Below, one piece after another: positions 24,136 to 32,780 of a stretch of 64,000 nt of DNA. The notes beneath the pieces were generated by a model. The model was not told where the DNA came from and did not search any database. It worked only from the letters and a program-made list of their open reading frames with translations. Origin of the DNA: JAKANT01 sp035502095. Lineage in GTDB: Bacteria; Pseudomonadota; Gammaproteobacteria; Burkholderiales; Burkholderiaceae_F. How positions within the stretch are numbered: position 1 is the stretch's first letter; the number at the start of each line of letters is the position of its first letter. The stretch is taken from NCBI GenBank assembly GCA_035502095.1, contig DATJUX010000026.1:371682-435681 (forward strand). Direction: 5' to 3'. A program made the translations under genes and the position numbers.

Positions 24136-26682
24136 CTATCGTTCCTGGGGCGGGTGGTAGTCCTCCTCTGCAAGAGCCAGGGCGCCGATCTCTCCCTCGC
24201 GCATCTGGCGACCTGCGGACATCAGGCGATCGAAATCCTCATCTCCGATGGACGCGCGTGCCAACGCCTCAGCTCTCTCGACGGTGACGGCTTCGGCTTT
24301 GTCACGCTTGTTCTGAGCGACCGCGTAGCGCGATTCGGCGAATCCGCGCAGCAGCGCGGAGGTGCGAGCGCGGCCTTCAAGAACGGCCAGGAGAGCCAGG
24401 CCGTCGCTCCACCATGCGGTGTGTCCATGAAACAAGCCGGCGTCGGGCCAGCCCACCAACGCCAAAGCACGCGCTTGACGGACATCGTCGTTGGCGAGCC
24501 ACGCCTGTAGCAGCTGGGCCCGGGCGATGCTCAGGCGTCTGCGGTACCGGGTCCCTTCAAACCGGGCGACAAGCTCCAGCGCGGCGCTGAGCGCCGCTGC
24601 GGCATGACGCTGCCCCAGTTCGATGTCGACCACGGTCTCCAACCCGAAAAAGTTGGGGGAGTTGGCCTCCTTCTCCAACGCCATTAGGCGATAGGCGCGC
24701 TCGAGCGAAGGGCTCGGGTCGTGAGAGGCCAAGATCGTTTCGGCCTGTGCACCCCACTCGAGCCGTGCCGCTGGCCAGGCTGGGTCCTCGAGTTGCCGCA
24801 TCTCCACCAATGCCGCGTCGGCCGCTGCAGCGTCGTCCCGGGCGAGCAGGCGCACCAGCCTGGACAGGGCGCGGTAAAGCATGAAGCGGTCACCCAGGTC
24901 GCGGAACTGCCGCACGGCCTGTTCGACATGAGCACGCGTCGCTTCACCTTGCAGGTTCCCTGCGAGATGGCTCGTCTCGAGCGCCGCCCGCGCCCGCAGG
25001 CCGACGGGCACATCGCTCGTTAGCAACGGCTCGATTGCCTGCCACATCGCAAGCCGTTCGGGGATCGAGTGAAACGGGCACGCACCCATTACGCTGCCGC
25101 AAAGCGCGACCGCGCACGCTGCATCGTGAGCCAGCGTCCAGGCAAAGGCGGCACGCACGTTGTCGAGATCCGGCTCGAGACTATCGAACCCGCGTTCGAC
25201 GCCGAGGCTTCCGCTCTGCACGTCAGCGTAGACGTGCTCGAAGTGCTGGCACAGCACGGCGGCATGGCGCGCCCGGACCGCGGGCATCTCGCTCGATGCA
25301 GCGAGCCGCTCCAGCGCGAACGCGCGCGGCGTGTCGAGCAGCCGATAGCGCGGTGACTCGTTCATGTCGAGCATCGCGACGAAGGACCGATCGACCAGCA
25401 CTCCGAGCGCATCGACCACGGCCCACTCATCGAGCGATTCATCGGCCGTCACCTGTTGGATCGCTTCGAGCGATGCACTGCCGACGAAGACCGCAAGACG
25501 CCGTAGCACCTTCTGCTCGTCCGTACCGAGCAGGCCGTGGCTCCATTCGAGCGACGCGCGCAGCGTCTGCTGCCGGGCCGGTGCTGTGTGTGGGCCGTGC
25601 GTGAGCAGGCGCAGGCGCTGGTCGAGCCCGCTGCACAACCCCCGCAAGCCCAGCGACCCCAATCGTGCCGCGGCGAGTTCGATGGCAAGCGGCAAGCCGT
25701 CGAGCACGCGGCACAGCGCGACCACCTGCTCCGCGTTCTCGTCGCTCAAGGCGAAACGCCGATCCTGTGCTTGCGCGCGCGCGACAAAGAGCGCTACCGC
25801 GCCGTAGCGCATCGCTTCGACTGCCGTGACTCGCCCCGGCGGCCAGCCGAGCGGCCCGAGACGGTAGAGCTGCTCCCCTTTCGCATTGAGCGGAATCTGG
25901 CTCGTGATCAAGAGTCGCGCCCGCGGCGCGGATTGCAGCAACGCTTCCGCGACGCGCGCAAGAGCGGGCTGCAGATGCTCGGCGTTATCGAGTGCGATGA
26001 GCACCTCGAATGGCGTCACGGCCGCGCCGAGCGCCGCCAGCGGGTCAGCCCCGGACAGGCGCAGCCCCAGGCATGCGGCGATTGCTGCGGACACCGCTTC
26101 GGCTGCTGAGTTGTCGGCAGGCAGCGTTGCGAGCTCCACCCAGCAGATGCCCTGCGCGAAGTGACGCGCGGCTTCACCCAGCATCGCGCGCGCCAGCGAC
26201 GACTTGCCTATGCCACCGGCGCCAACCACGGTAACCAGACGGTGCTGCCGCATCTCGGCAGCTAGCTCATTGAGATCAGCGTCCCGGCCGACGAGCGGCG
26301 TCAGATTCCGCGGCAGGTTGGCCTTCGGCACCTCGGGTGTCGTGGCCACAATTGAAGCGTGCGGTGATACGGGTTGTTCGGCAACGCCTTCGATCTTCGC
26401 GGTGAAGCGGTAGCCGCGTCCGGGAATGGTCGCGATCGCCTGCGGGCCGACCAACTTGCGCAGCACGTTGATATGGACGTACAGGTTCTGCTCTTCGACG
26501 ACGACGCCAGGCCAAACCACATCGAGGAGTTCCTGCTTCGCGACCACTCGCTCGCGGCGATCCACGAGCGCGAGCAACAGATCAAACGCCCGCGCGCCCA
26601 GCGCGGCAGGCTGGCCACCGATCAGCAATACGCGCTCGTCGGGCCGCAATTCAGCGCGATCAAACCGATACGGGTCGCGCAC
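24136..26682 (-). CDS. OmpR-type winged-helix regulator fused to NB-ARC-like ATPase
   Basis: An 848-residue one-component regulator. Residues 1-97 form an OmpR/CadC-type winged helix (LGARAFDLLLALVDRRERVV, then VEEQNLYVHINVLRKLVG and the wing TIPGRGYRF). A P-loop NTPase follows with GAGGIGKS at 154-161 and downstream ALDNAEHL as Walker B and GLPLAIELAA as the NB-ARC GLPL motif. The C-terminal half is helical, TPR-like. No membrane segment is seen, so it should be cytoplasmic, and its ligand is unknown. It is divergent from the small gene at 26843 across 160 bp containing an inverted repeat. Confidence 0.88.
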   Translation of the reverse strand: MRDPYRFDRAELRPDERVLLIGGQPAALGARAFDLLLALVDRRERVVAKQELLDVVWPGVVVEEQNLYVHINVLRKLVGPQAIATIPGRGYRFTAKIEGVAEQPVSPHASIVATTPEVPKANLPRNLTPLVGRDADLNELAAEMRQHRLVTVVGAGGIGKSSLARAMLGEAARHFAQGICWVELATLPADNSAAEAVSAAIAACLGLRLSGADPLAALGAAVTPFEVLIALDNAEHLQPALARVAEALLQSAPRARLLITSQIPLNAKGEQLYRLGPLGWPPGRVTAVEAMRYGAVALFVARAQAQDRRFALSDENAEQVVALCRVLDGLPLAIELAAARLGSLGLRGLCSGLDQRLRLLTHGPHTAPARQQTLRASLEWSHGLLGTDEQKVLRRLAVFVGSASLEAIQQVTADESLDEWAVVDALGVLVDRSFVAMLDMNESPRYRLLDTPRAFALERLAASSEMPAVRARHAAVLCQHFEHVYADVQSGSLGVERGFDSLEPDLDNVRAAFAWTLAHDAACAVALCGSVMGACPFHSIPERLAMWQAIEPLLTSDVPVGLRARAALETSHLAGNLQGEATRAHVEQAVRQFRDLGDRFMLYRALSRLVRLLARDDAAAADAALVEMRQLEDPAWPAARLEWGAQAETILASHDPSPSLERAYRLMALEKEANSPNFFGLETVVDIELGQRHAAAALSAALELVARFEGTRYRRRLSIARAQLLQAWLANDDVRQARALALVGWPDAGLFHGHTAWWSDGLALLAVLEGRARTSALLRGFAESRYAVAQNKRDKAEAVTVERAEALARASIGDEDFDRLMSAGRQMREGEIGALALAEEDYHPPQER

Positions 26683-26717
26683 GCTCCTTTTCCCCTCGGG
26701 CGAAAGGCGCCCGGTCG

Positions 26718-26739
26718 CTCAATCTAGCGCGGAATTGAG
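26718..26739. promoter_or_regulatory. Inverted repeat in divergent promoter region
   Basis: CTCAAT at 26718-26723 and ATTGAG at 26734-26739 are perfect inverted arms separated by 10 bp, 35 bp upstream of the winged-helix regulator start. A second AATTAAGG half follows. The region is AT-richer than its surroundings. A candidate operator, possibly for autoregulation. Confidence 0.35.
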
Positions 26740-26842
26740 ATCAATTAAGGGTCGCCTAAAGGATCTCTATCTAGTGCAGGGGAGACGATGCGTCCGCTCC
26801 ACGCGCACCCCCGAGTCATCGCCGCCACCAGAGAGGAAGCCC

Positions 26843-27055
26843 ATGAATCGCATCGTTGTCCGCATCAGCTCCGCAGTGCTGGCCGTCGTCGCGACCTTCG
26901 GCATTCTGAACGGCATCGCGACATTGGCGCAGCTCGAAGCGTCGGCGATCCCACAGATCGCTGTTCTGCCGCCGCCGACTTTAAGCACAGAGCCGAGTGG
27001 TTCGGCGCTCGAGACGGCATCGATAGTTCGCCTCGTCACGCCGCTTGCACCGTGA
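26843..27055 (+). CDS. Small exported or membrane-anchored protein, unknown
   Basis: A 70-residue protein starting MNRIVVRISSAVLAVVATFG after the ribosome site AGAGAGGAAG. A basic N-terminus and one hydrophobic stretch (about 8-30) make a signal anchor; the tail is Pro/Ser/Thr-rich (IAVLPPPTLSTEPSG). No family recognised. It is divergent from the large regulator, a typical place for a regulated target. Confidence 0.5.
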   Translation: MNRIVVRISSAVLAVVATFGILNGIATLAQLEASAIPQIAVLPPPTLSTEPSGSALETASIVRLVTPLAP

Positions 27056-27373
27056 TCGGCTTGGTCCTTTGCACCAGTTCGTCGCGCGCACGCGGGGCGT
27101 CCACGGGCTCCGCATCTACGACTACGTGCGACCCGAAGACGCGTCGCAACCGATGTCCGCGGCAACCAACCCGCGCGTCAGCGACCCGGGTTCCTTACCG
27201 CCGCAAACGCTGCTGCTTGGCGACCCAGACACGCGCCTGCAGCTCAGGACGACACACTCCCGCGTCGACAGTCCCGCCCCGCGCCCCGCAATATTCGACA
27301 GACAGGACACGCCCTCGCATCCGAGACTCCTCCCCGACCGTAGGTACACCTACTCAGTTCAACGGAGCGAACG
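27056..27373. other. 318-bp gap between two small genes
   Basis: An open frame (27045-27383) spans it but overlaps both neighbours, has no ribosome site and a low-complexity Arg/Pro composition, so I do not call it. The only clear signal is the palindrome at 27340-27353. Confidence 0.5.
27340..27353. promoter_or_regulatory. Perfect GTAGGT-AC-ACCTAC palindrome
   Basis: Six-bp perfect arms with a two-base spacer, 20 bp before the ATG of the 68-residue gene. The shape suits a LuxR/NarL-type dimer. Position close to the start codon would fit an operator overlapping a promoter or leader. Confidence 0.4.
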
Positions 27374-27580
27374 ATGTCGCTGATTCATCTGGCCGGCGAA
27401 ATGGCCGTGTGGAGCGAAGAGCAGTGGGCTGCCTACGAAGGGAAGGCGCCGCGCCCGCTGTGGATGGAGCGGCAGCGCGAGCGGCTTGCGCGGCGCCGCG
27501 AGCACGCGCGATCGCTGCTGGTCGAAACCTTTGCCTGGACCTTACTGGTTACGAGCGTCGTGCTGTTGTTCCTCCACTGA
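27374..27580 (+). CDS. Small tail-anchored membrane protein, unknown
   Basis: A 68-residue protein: MSLIHLAGEMAVWSEEQWAA, then a strongly basic middle (ERQRERLARRREHARS) and a C-terminal membrane helix (TFAWTLLVTSVVLLFLH). GGAGCG lies 8 nt before the ATG. The plan resembles the 69-residue protein at 18612, with an N-terminal soluble part and a C-terminal helix. No function assigned. Confidence 0.55.
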   Translation: MSLIHLAGEMAVWSEEQWAAYEGKAPRPLWMERQRERLARRREHARSLLVETFAWTLLVTSVVLLFLH

Positions 27581-27610
27581 GCGCGCACCGACGCCGCGCA
27601 ACGATGCCGC

Positions 27611-28183
27611 TCAACGCGTGACGGCGTACATGCGCATGTCGCGCCGCGTCCCGTCCGGATCGGCGCGTTCCCCCCGCAGCGTCCCCTCGTAGGTCATCCC
27701 CGCGCGTTCGCACACGCGCCAGCTCGCGGCGTTGGCATCGTCACCGAGCGCGAAGACGCGGCGTGCGCCGAGGTGCGCGAACGCGTACGCGATCACTTCG
27801 CGCGCCGCCTCGGTGATAAGGCCCTGGCGCTGGTAGCGCTTGCGGCACCACCAGCCGATTTCGAAGCGCCGTTCGGCCCAGTCGAACCGGTGCAGGCCGC
27901 ACCCGCCGACGAATTCGCCGGTCGTCTTGTGCAACAGGAGCATCGGCAGGTCCGCGCGCAGGAGCCAGAACGCCGCGCCGCGGCGGCAGAACGATTCGGA
28001 CCGGTCCACGGAGGGTGGCTCGAGGGCCCAGCGCAGCGACGACGGAAACCGCCGCAGGTCTTGCAGGGTCTCGACGATCGCCTCGTACACCACGCGGCCA
28101 TCGCCGGTCCGCGGAGCACGGATCAGGAGGCGCTCCGTTTCGAACTGGTCGGGTAGATCGAGCAGCAGAGGGTCGAAGATCAT
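27611..28183 (-). CDS. GNAT-family N-acetyltransferase (RimJ/RimL type)
   Basis: A 190-residue acetyltransferase from the ATG at 28183 (MIFDPLLLDLPDQFETERLL). It shows the RimJ-like ETERLLIRAPR start, GCGLHRFDWAERRFEIGWW, the acetyl-CoA loop RYQRQGLITEAA, and the C-terminal NAASWRVCERAGMTYEGTLR. Members acetylate ribosomal proteins, antibiotics or amino acids; the substrate is unknown. It is divergent from the SARP-like regulator and shares its promoter region. Confidence 0.9.
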   Translation of the reverse strand: MIFDPLLLDLPDQFETERLLIRAPRTGDGRVVYEAIVETLQDLRRFPSSLRWALEPPSVDRSESFCRRGAAFWLLRADLPMLLLHKTTGEFVGGCGLHRFDWAERRFEIGWWCRKRYQRQGLITEAAREVIAYAFAHLGARRVFALGDDANAASWRVCERAGMTYEGTLRGERADPDGTRRDMRMYAVTR

Positions 28184-28239
28184 CGTCGCCGGGCCTCCGG
28201 GTCGATGCGCGCGGGAGCGCGCCTGATTCGAACGATCCG

Positions 28240-28272
28240 ATAACGCCACGGTAACGCTTGCGCCGCTACAAC
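28240..28272 (+). promoter_or_regulatory. SARP-type promoter: ATAACGC-N4-GTAACGC-N8-CTAC
   Basis: Heptamers ATAACGC (28240-28246) and GTAACGC (28251-28257) repeat at an 11-bp period, followed after 8 nt by CTACAAC, which can serve as the -10. The same layout recurs at 31755-31787. Known SARP activators bind two heptamers 11 bp apart with the second about 8 bp before the -10; the gene downstream encodes such a regulator. Confidence 0.6.
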
Positions 28273-28305
28273 GCCTGACGGTTCAACAATGGGGAACCTG
28301 CGGCT

Positions 28306-31300
28306 ATGCTTCGGCGGACGAAGCGGCGGACTTCGCGCGAATCGGCACGCACCGTGCTGCGCACGCGCCTGCTGCTCCAGTTCGCAGAGCTGCCGATGGG
28401 CAACGCCGCAACTTCGACCCGGCCCGCCGCGGCGAACCTGCTGCTGGTGGGCGAGCCGCGGCTGTTGCTCGCCGACGGGTCCGCGCATCCACTGGAGCGC
28501 AAGGATGCGGCGCTGCTGGCCATCCTCGCCGTCGACGGTGCGACGCCGCGTGGCAAGGCCGCCTCCCTGCTCTGGCCCGACGTCGGCGAAGACGCCGCGC
28601 GCAACAACCTGCGCCAGCGCCTGCACCGCCTGCGCAAGCGCGCTGGGCGCGACCTCGCCCTCAGCGTCAATGACGTCCTGCGGCTGGCCGGCGATGTCGG
28701 CCATGACCTGACGGGACTGCAGTCCCGCCTCGGCGACGACGCAGCCGCCAGCACGGGCGAACTACTCGGCACGTTCGAGTACGAAGACTGCATCGACCTG
28801 AACGACTGGGTCGCCATCGCGCGCGAACAATGGCGCGCGGCGCGCCGCAATGCGCTGGCCGAAATCGCCTCGCGCCTGGAGACCGAAGGCCATGTCGCGC
28901 TTGCCCTGCAGTATGCCGAGCGGCTGGTCACCGACGATCCGTTGCTCGAACACGCGCATCGCCGCCTGATGCGGCTGCACTACCTGCGCGGCGATCGCGC
29001 TGCCGCGCTCGCTGCGTTCGCAAGGTGCCGACAAGTCCTGGCGCATCATCTGAAGGCGCAGCCCGCCCGCGAAACGCTCGAACTGTCGCGCCTCGTCGAA
29101 GCGAGCGGCGTCCTGCCGGTTCCAGTAGCCGCGCCGCGCCCGGTCGCCGTGCTACGCCCGCCGCGGCTGGTGGGGCGCGATACCGAGTGGCAGCTCCTGC
29201 AACAGGCATGGCAGCAGGAGCGCATTGCGCTGGTCATCGGCGAACCGGGCATTGGCAAGACGCGGCTGCTGACCGATTTCGCAGGAGCGCAGCCGAACGT
29301 TCTGCTGACCGGCGCGCGGCCCGGCGACGCGCGCGTGCCGTATGCACTGCTCGCGCGGCTCTTGCGGACGGCGTCGCAGCGTCACGCGCTCGCATTCGAG
29401 CCGTGGGTGCGCGACGAACTCGCCCGCCTGCTGCCCGAACTCGGCGCGCCGCCGCCCGATCGGCTCGAGGCAGTACGCCTTCAGCGCGCGGCGACGCAGG
29501 CGCTGCAAGCGTGGCGGGAAGCTGGCCTGCAGGCGGTCGTCGTGGACGACTTGCACTTTGCCGACGAGGCGAGCCTCGAAGCGGTATTGGCCTTGATCGA
29601 CGCGGAACGCCACGCCGGGTTGCGCTGGCTACTCGGTGTCCGCGCGAACGAACGGCCGGCGCAACTGGCCGAGTGGCGCCGCCTGGCCGACCCCGGTCTG
29701 CTGGTCGAGGTGCAACTCGCTCCGCTCGATGCGGCTGCCATCGAAGCGCTGCTCGCTTCGCTCGCCCTGCCCGACCTCGATCCGCGTGCGTGGGCCGAAC
29801 CGCTGGCGCGCCATACCGGCGGCAATCCGCTCTTCATCCTCGAGACGCTCAATGCCCTGCTGGCGCAGGACGGCACCCGGTTGACCGGCACCGTGGCAAA
29901 CCTGCCTGCGCCGGGCAGCGTCGGGCAGCTGATCGAGCGCCGGCTGGGACAGTTGTCGGCGCCCGCACTACGGCTGGCGCGCGTAGCCGCGCTCGCGGGC
30001 CAGGATTTCTCGGCCGAACTGGCGGCGCAGGTGATCGGCACGCATGCGCTAGATCTGACCGAAGCATGGCGCGAACTCGAAAGCGCGCAGGTGATCCGCG
30101 AGAACGCGTTCGCGCACGACCTGATCTTCGAGGCGACGTTGCGCTCGATTCCGGTACCGATCGCGCGCCTGCTGCATCGCGAAATCGCCCGTTATCTCGG
30201 GCAGCGCGCCGCGCCGCCGGTTCGCATCGGGCATCACCGGAGCCAGGCGCACGAGTGGGCGCTGGCCGGCGCCGCCTACGTCGCCGCGGCGCAACTCGCG
30301 CTCCAGGGGTCGCGCCGGGTCGAGGAGGTGGCGCATTGGGACGCCGCATACGGCTGCTTCCAGCGTGCCGGCATGCGCGCGGAGGCATTCCGCGCGCGCA
30401 GCGAAAGCGTCGAATCGCTGCTCGTGGTCGCAAGCGTGGAACGCGCGCGCGCTGTTAGCGAAGACCTGCTCGCGCTTGCCGAGGGCGACGCGGAGCAGTT
30501 GGAGGCGCGGCTCGCCCACGCCAACGTGCAGCTGATGGCGGTCGAGTTCGACAACGCGATCGGCACCGCGCGTGCGGCGATCGAGCTGGCGCGCAAGCTC
30601 GGTGCGCCGTGGCGCGAGTTCGACGCCGCGCTCCTGCTCGCGATCGGGCTCGCGCAGGCGCAGCGCGCCGGCGAAGGCGTCGCGGTGCTCGAGCCATTCC
30701 GCCTGCTCGTCGAGCGCGAAGGCGATCGCGCGCAGCGCTACAAGTTCTGGTCCAACCTCGCCTACGTGCTGCAGGTCGCCAACCTGCGCCGCCAGTGCGT
30801 GCACGCGCTCATGCAGGCGATCGACCTCGCCGAGATGCTGGGCAACCTTGCCGAAGTGCAGACCTGCACCTGCAACCTGGCGGGTGCGATGAGCAATCTC
30901 GGCCGCGTCGAGGAGGGGCTGCGGCTCGCTCAGCGCGCGCACCACCTGCGCGAGCGCCTGGGCGACCTCGACAGCGTGCCGTCCGCGGCGCTCGACAGCC
31001 AGCTCGGCCAGCTGCTGTTGGCAGCGGGAAAGCTGGGTCGCGCGGTCGCGCACTTCGAAGCCGCAGCCGGGTGCTTTCGCGCGGCCGGACACGCGCCCTG
31101 GCTCGCGGTGGTTGAAAACCACCTCGCCGATGCACTGTTACTGCTCGGCCAGCCGGCACGCGCGCGCAGGGCGCTCAGCCCGCTCGGCGCGGGTGTGCTG
31201 CGCGCGACACGCGGACGGCGCTTGCTGGTCGAGGCGCGCCTCGAGCGTGCTGCCGGCCGGCCCGGGCGGGCCAAGGTGCGGGAAGCGACCGAGGTGCTCG

Positions 31301-31758
31301 CCGAGGGCGAGCCGTACATGTTGCTGCTTGCCCAGCTCGAAGCGACGCACGAGATGGCGGCGAACGAAGCGGCCGGCATGTGTGCCGGATTGCAGGCCCG
31401 CGCCGAAGAGATTGAGCACTTCGGAATTGCAATCAAGCTGCGATTGCTGCGCGCTCAGCACCTGTTGCGCTCCGGGGACGGCCAAGCCGCTTCGGCCGCG
31501 TTCCGCAGCGCGATGCCCTTCGACGGCGCTGTAGGTCCGTGGGACATGTACCTGCCCGAGGCATGGTGGATCGGCTTCCAGATTTTCGATTCCCTCGGCA
31601 GCGGCAACGATGCGCTTGCGGCGCTGCGCGCAGCAGTCGCATGGATCAACGGCAACGCGCTGCCCGACGTTCCCGCCGAATTCCAGGACAGCTTCCTCAA
31701 TCGCAACGCAATCAACCGGTCGATCCTGACAACAGCGAGCCGCCGGCTGCACCAGTAA
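28306..31758 (+). CDS. SARP/AfsR-like transcriptional activator with ATPase domain
   Basis: A 1150-residue regulator. From the ATG at 28306 the order is: short N-terminal extension, winged helix (about 45-125; PRGKAASLLWPDVGEDAARN, NLRQRLHRLRKRAG), bacterial transcriptional activation domain (BTAD, about 135-265; YAERLVTDDPLLEHAHRRLM), P-loop ATPase with GEPGIGKT at 312-319 and VVVDDLHFADE as Walker B, and a long TPR-like C-terminal half. GGGGA lies 11 nt before this ATG; an alternative ATG at 28396 would drop 30 Arg-rich residues. Likely autoregulated through the heptamer pair upstream. No membrane segment; ligand unknown. Confidence 0.87.
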   Translation: MLRRTKRRTSRESARTVLRTRLLLQFAELPMGNAATSTRPAAANLLLVGEPRLLLADGSAHPLERKDAALLAILAVDGATPRGKAASLLWPDVGEDAARNNLRQRLHRLRKRAGRDLALSVNDVLRLAGDVGHDLTGLQSRLGDDAAASTGELLGTFEYEDCIDLNDWVAIAREQWRAARRNALAEIASRLETEGHVALALQYAERLVTDDPLLEHAHRRLMRLHYLRGDRAAALAAFARCRQVLAHHLKAQPARETLELSRLVEASGVLPVPVAAPRPVAVLRPPRLVGRDTEWQLLQQAWQQERIALVIGEPGIGKTRLLTDFAGAQPNVLLTGARPGDARVPYALLARLLRTASQRHALAFEPWVRDELARLLPELGAPPPDRLEAVRLQRAATQALQAWREAGLQAVVVDDLHFADEASLEAVLALIDAERHAGLRWLLGVRANERPAQLAEWRRLADPGLLVEVQLAPLDAAAIEALLASLALPDLDPRAWAEPLARHTGGNPLFILETLNALLAQDGTRLTGTVANLPAPGSVGQLIERRLGQLSAPALRLARVAALAGQDFSAELAAQVIGTHALDLTEAWRELESAQVIRENAFAHDLIFEATLRSIPVPIARLLHREIARYLGQRAAPPVRIGHHRSQAHEWALAGAAYVAAAQLALQGSRRVEEVAHWDAAYGCFQRAGMRAEAFRARSESVESLLVVASVERARAVSEDLLALAEGDAEQLEARLAHANVQLMAVEFDNAIGTARAAIELARKLGAPWREFDAALLLAIGLAQAQRAGEGVAVLEPFRLLVEREGDRAQRYKFWSNLAYVLQVANLRRQCVHALMQAIDLAEMLGNLAEVQTCTCNLAGAMSNLGRVEEGLRLAQRAHHLRERLGDLDSVPSAALDSQLGQLLLAAGKLGRAVAHFEAAAGCFRAAGHAPWLAVVENHLADALLLLGQPARARRALSPLGAGVLRATRGRRLLVEARLERAAGRPGRAKVREATEVLAEGEPYMLLLAQLEATHEMAANEAAGMCAGLQARAEEIEHFGIAIKLRLLRAQHLLRSGDGQAASAAFRSAMPFDGAVGPWDMYLPEAWWIGFQIFDSLGSGNDALAALRAAVAWINGNALPDVPAEFQDSFLNRNAINRSILTTASRRLHQ

Positions 31759-31787
31759 CGCTGCGGTAACGCGGGTTCCACTACCTT
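31755..31787 (+). promoter_or_regulatory. Second SARP-type promoter: GTAACGC-N4-GTAACGC-N8-CTAC
   Basis: Two perfect GTAACGC heptamers at 31755-31761 and 31766-31772, 11 bp apart, then 8 nt and CTACCTT. Geometry is identical to 28240-28272. The first heptamer overlaps the regulator's stop codon. It would drive the lipoprotein gene at 31915 with a leader of about 120 nt. Confidence 0.6.
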
Positions 31788-31914
31788 GCCGCGATCGGCG
31801 GATGTGCCGTTCGGAGCGGCAAGGGACCACACTGAGGCAGTAACTCCGAACGACCCGCGCGCCGCATCCTGGGCACGAATCGATCAGTCCGAGTCTTTCT
31901 CTTTTGGAGGGGAT

Positions 31915-32472
31915 ATGAACGCAAGGATCCTGTTTTCGGTCGCCACCGTCGCGGCCGTAGCAACCGGTTGCTCATCGCTGGGCATTGGCTCGTCGAGCTC
32001 GAGCAGTTCGCCGGCACCTGCTCCCGCTGCGGCGCCGGCCCCCGCTCCCGCACCCGCCGCGGCTCCAGCGCCGGCTCCGAGCGCCTCGAAGTACGGGCCG
32101 GGAATGAACGACAAGGGCGAGGTGGTCGATTCGAAGAAGGTCGAAGCGGGCTACGGCCAGAAGGTCAAGGGAGTGGGCGACTGGGAAGGCGAGATCACCG
32201 GCAAGCCCGGCCCGGGCAGCAAGTTCACGCAGCTCCAGATCGGTATGGGCATGCATCAGGTCCTCGACCTGGTTGGCCAGCCGACCGACCAGGGTGCATA
32301 CATCACCGGCAAGGCGTGGATTCCGTTCTACTTCGGCTCCGACCGGCATCGTTACGAGATGATCTACAAGGGCATGGGCCGCCTGATCTTCGCCGGGGGA
32401 GGCGTTGGCGACTGGTCGGCCGGTCACCTGATCTGGATCATTCACAACCCTAACGAAGGTCCCTACCGGTAA
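31915..32472 (+). CDS. Exported lipoprotein with Pro/Ala linker and SmpA/BamE-like fold
   Basis: A 185-residue lipoprotein from the ATG at 31915, 4 nt after a strong GGAGG. The signal peptide ends VATGC, putting the lipidated Cys at about residue 19. A Ser tract and an (AP)n-rich linker (about 25-56) lead to a folded domain with KFTQLQIGMGMHQVLDLVGQ, typical of SmpA/BamE-like repeats, then WIPFYFGSDRHRYEMIYKGM and a Gly-rich end. The SARP-type boxes upstream suggest activation by the adjacent regulator. Position in inner or outer membrane is not decided; residue +2 is Ser, which favours the outer membrane. Confidence 0.85.
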   Translation: MNARILFSVATVAAVATGCSSLGIGSSSSSSSPAPAPAAAPAPAPAPAAAPAPAPSASKYGPGMNDKGEVVDSKKVEAGYGQKVKGVGDWEGEITGKPGPGSKFTQLQIGMGMHQVLDLVGQPTDQGAYITGKAWIPFYFGSDRHRYEMIYKGMGRLIFAGGGVGDWSAGHLIWIIHNPNEGPYR

Positions 32473-32516
32473 GCGACAGCACGACACCGTAGCGTCGTTC
32501 CGCGGAGGGTGAGCAG

Positions 32517-32750
32517 ATGAAAATCCTGCGTGTCTACAGCGGCGCGCTGATCGTGTTGCCGCTTTGGCTGGCCGACGTCGTACCGGTCGCTGGGCAGCCG
32601 GTTCCGCACGTGGCGCCGCCGGTTTTCATGCCGCATCCGGCGGTCCGGCCACGGCCCGCCCGAGTGGCTCCGCGCCCGCGCCCGCCGGTGGTCGCGCCCG
32701 CAGCTCCGCGACCTGTACCGGTTGTACCGAAGGTCGTGCCCAAGCCCTGA
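32517..32750 (+). CDS. Small secreted Pro/Val-rich protein
   Basis: A 77-residue protein from the ATG at 32517, preceded by GCGGAGGGTGAGCAG. The signal peptide is MKILRVYSGALIVLPLWLAD with a cut near VAGQ; the mature part is almost entirely Pro, Val, Ala and Arg (PRPARVAPRPRPPVV). Such tails are often unstructured cell-wall or periplasm spacers. It follows the lipoprotein by 44 bp and is probably co-transcribed. Function unknown. Confidence 0.6.
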   Translation: MKILRVYSGALIVLPLWLADVVPVAGQPVPHVAPPVFMPHPAVRPRPARVAPRPRPPVVAPAAPRPVPVVPKVVPKP

Positions 32751-32780
32751 CCGACCTGCGCCGCCTTCCCGGAAGCAGCC

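Noticed and set aside
23831..24160. Frame translating to SLRSLRS-type repeats
   Set aside because: Produced by tandem GCTGCGCTC-like words in a repeat-rich gap; no ribosome site, no family.
27045..27383. 112-codon plus-strand frame
   Set aside because: Overlaps both neighbouring small genes, lacks a ribosome site, and is Arg/Pro-rich.
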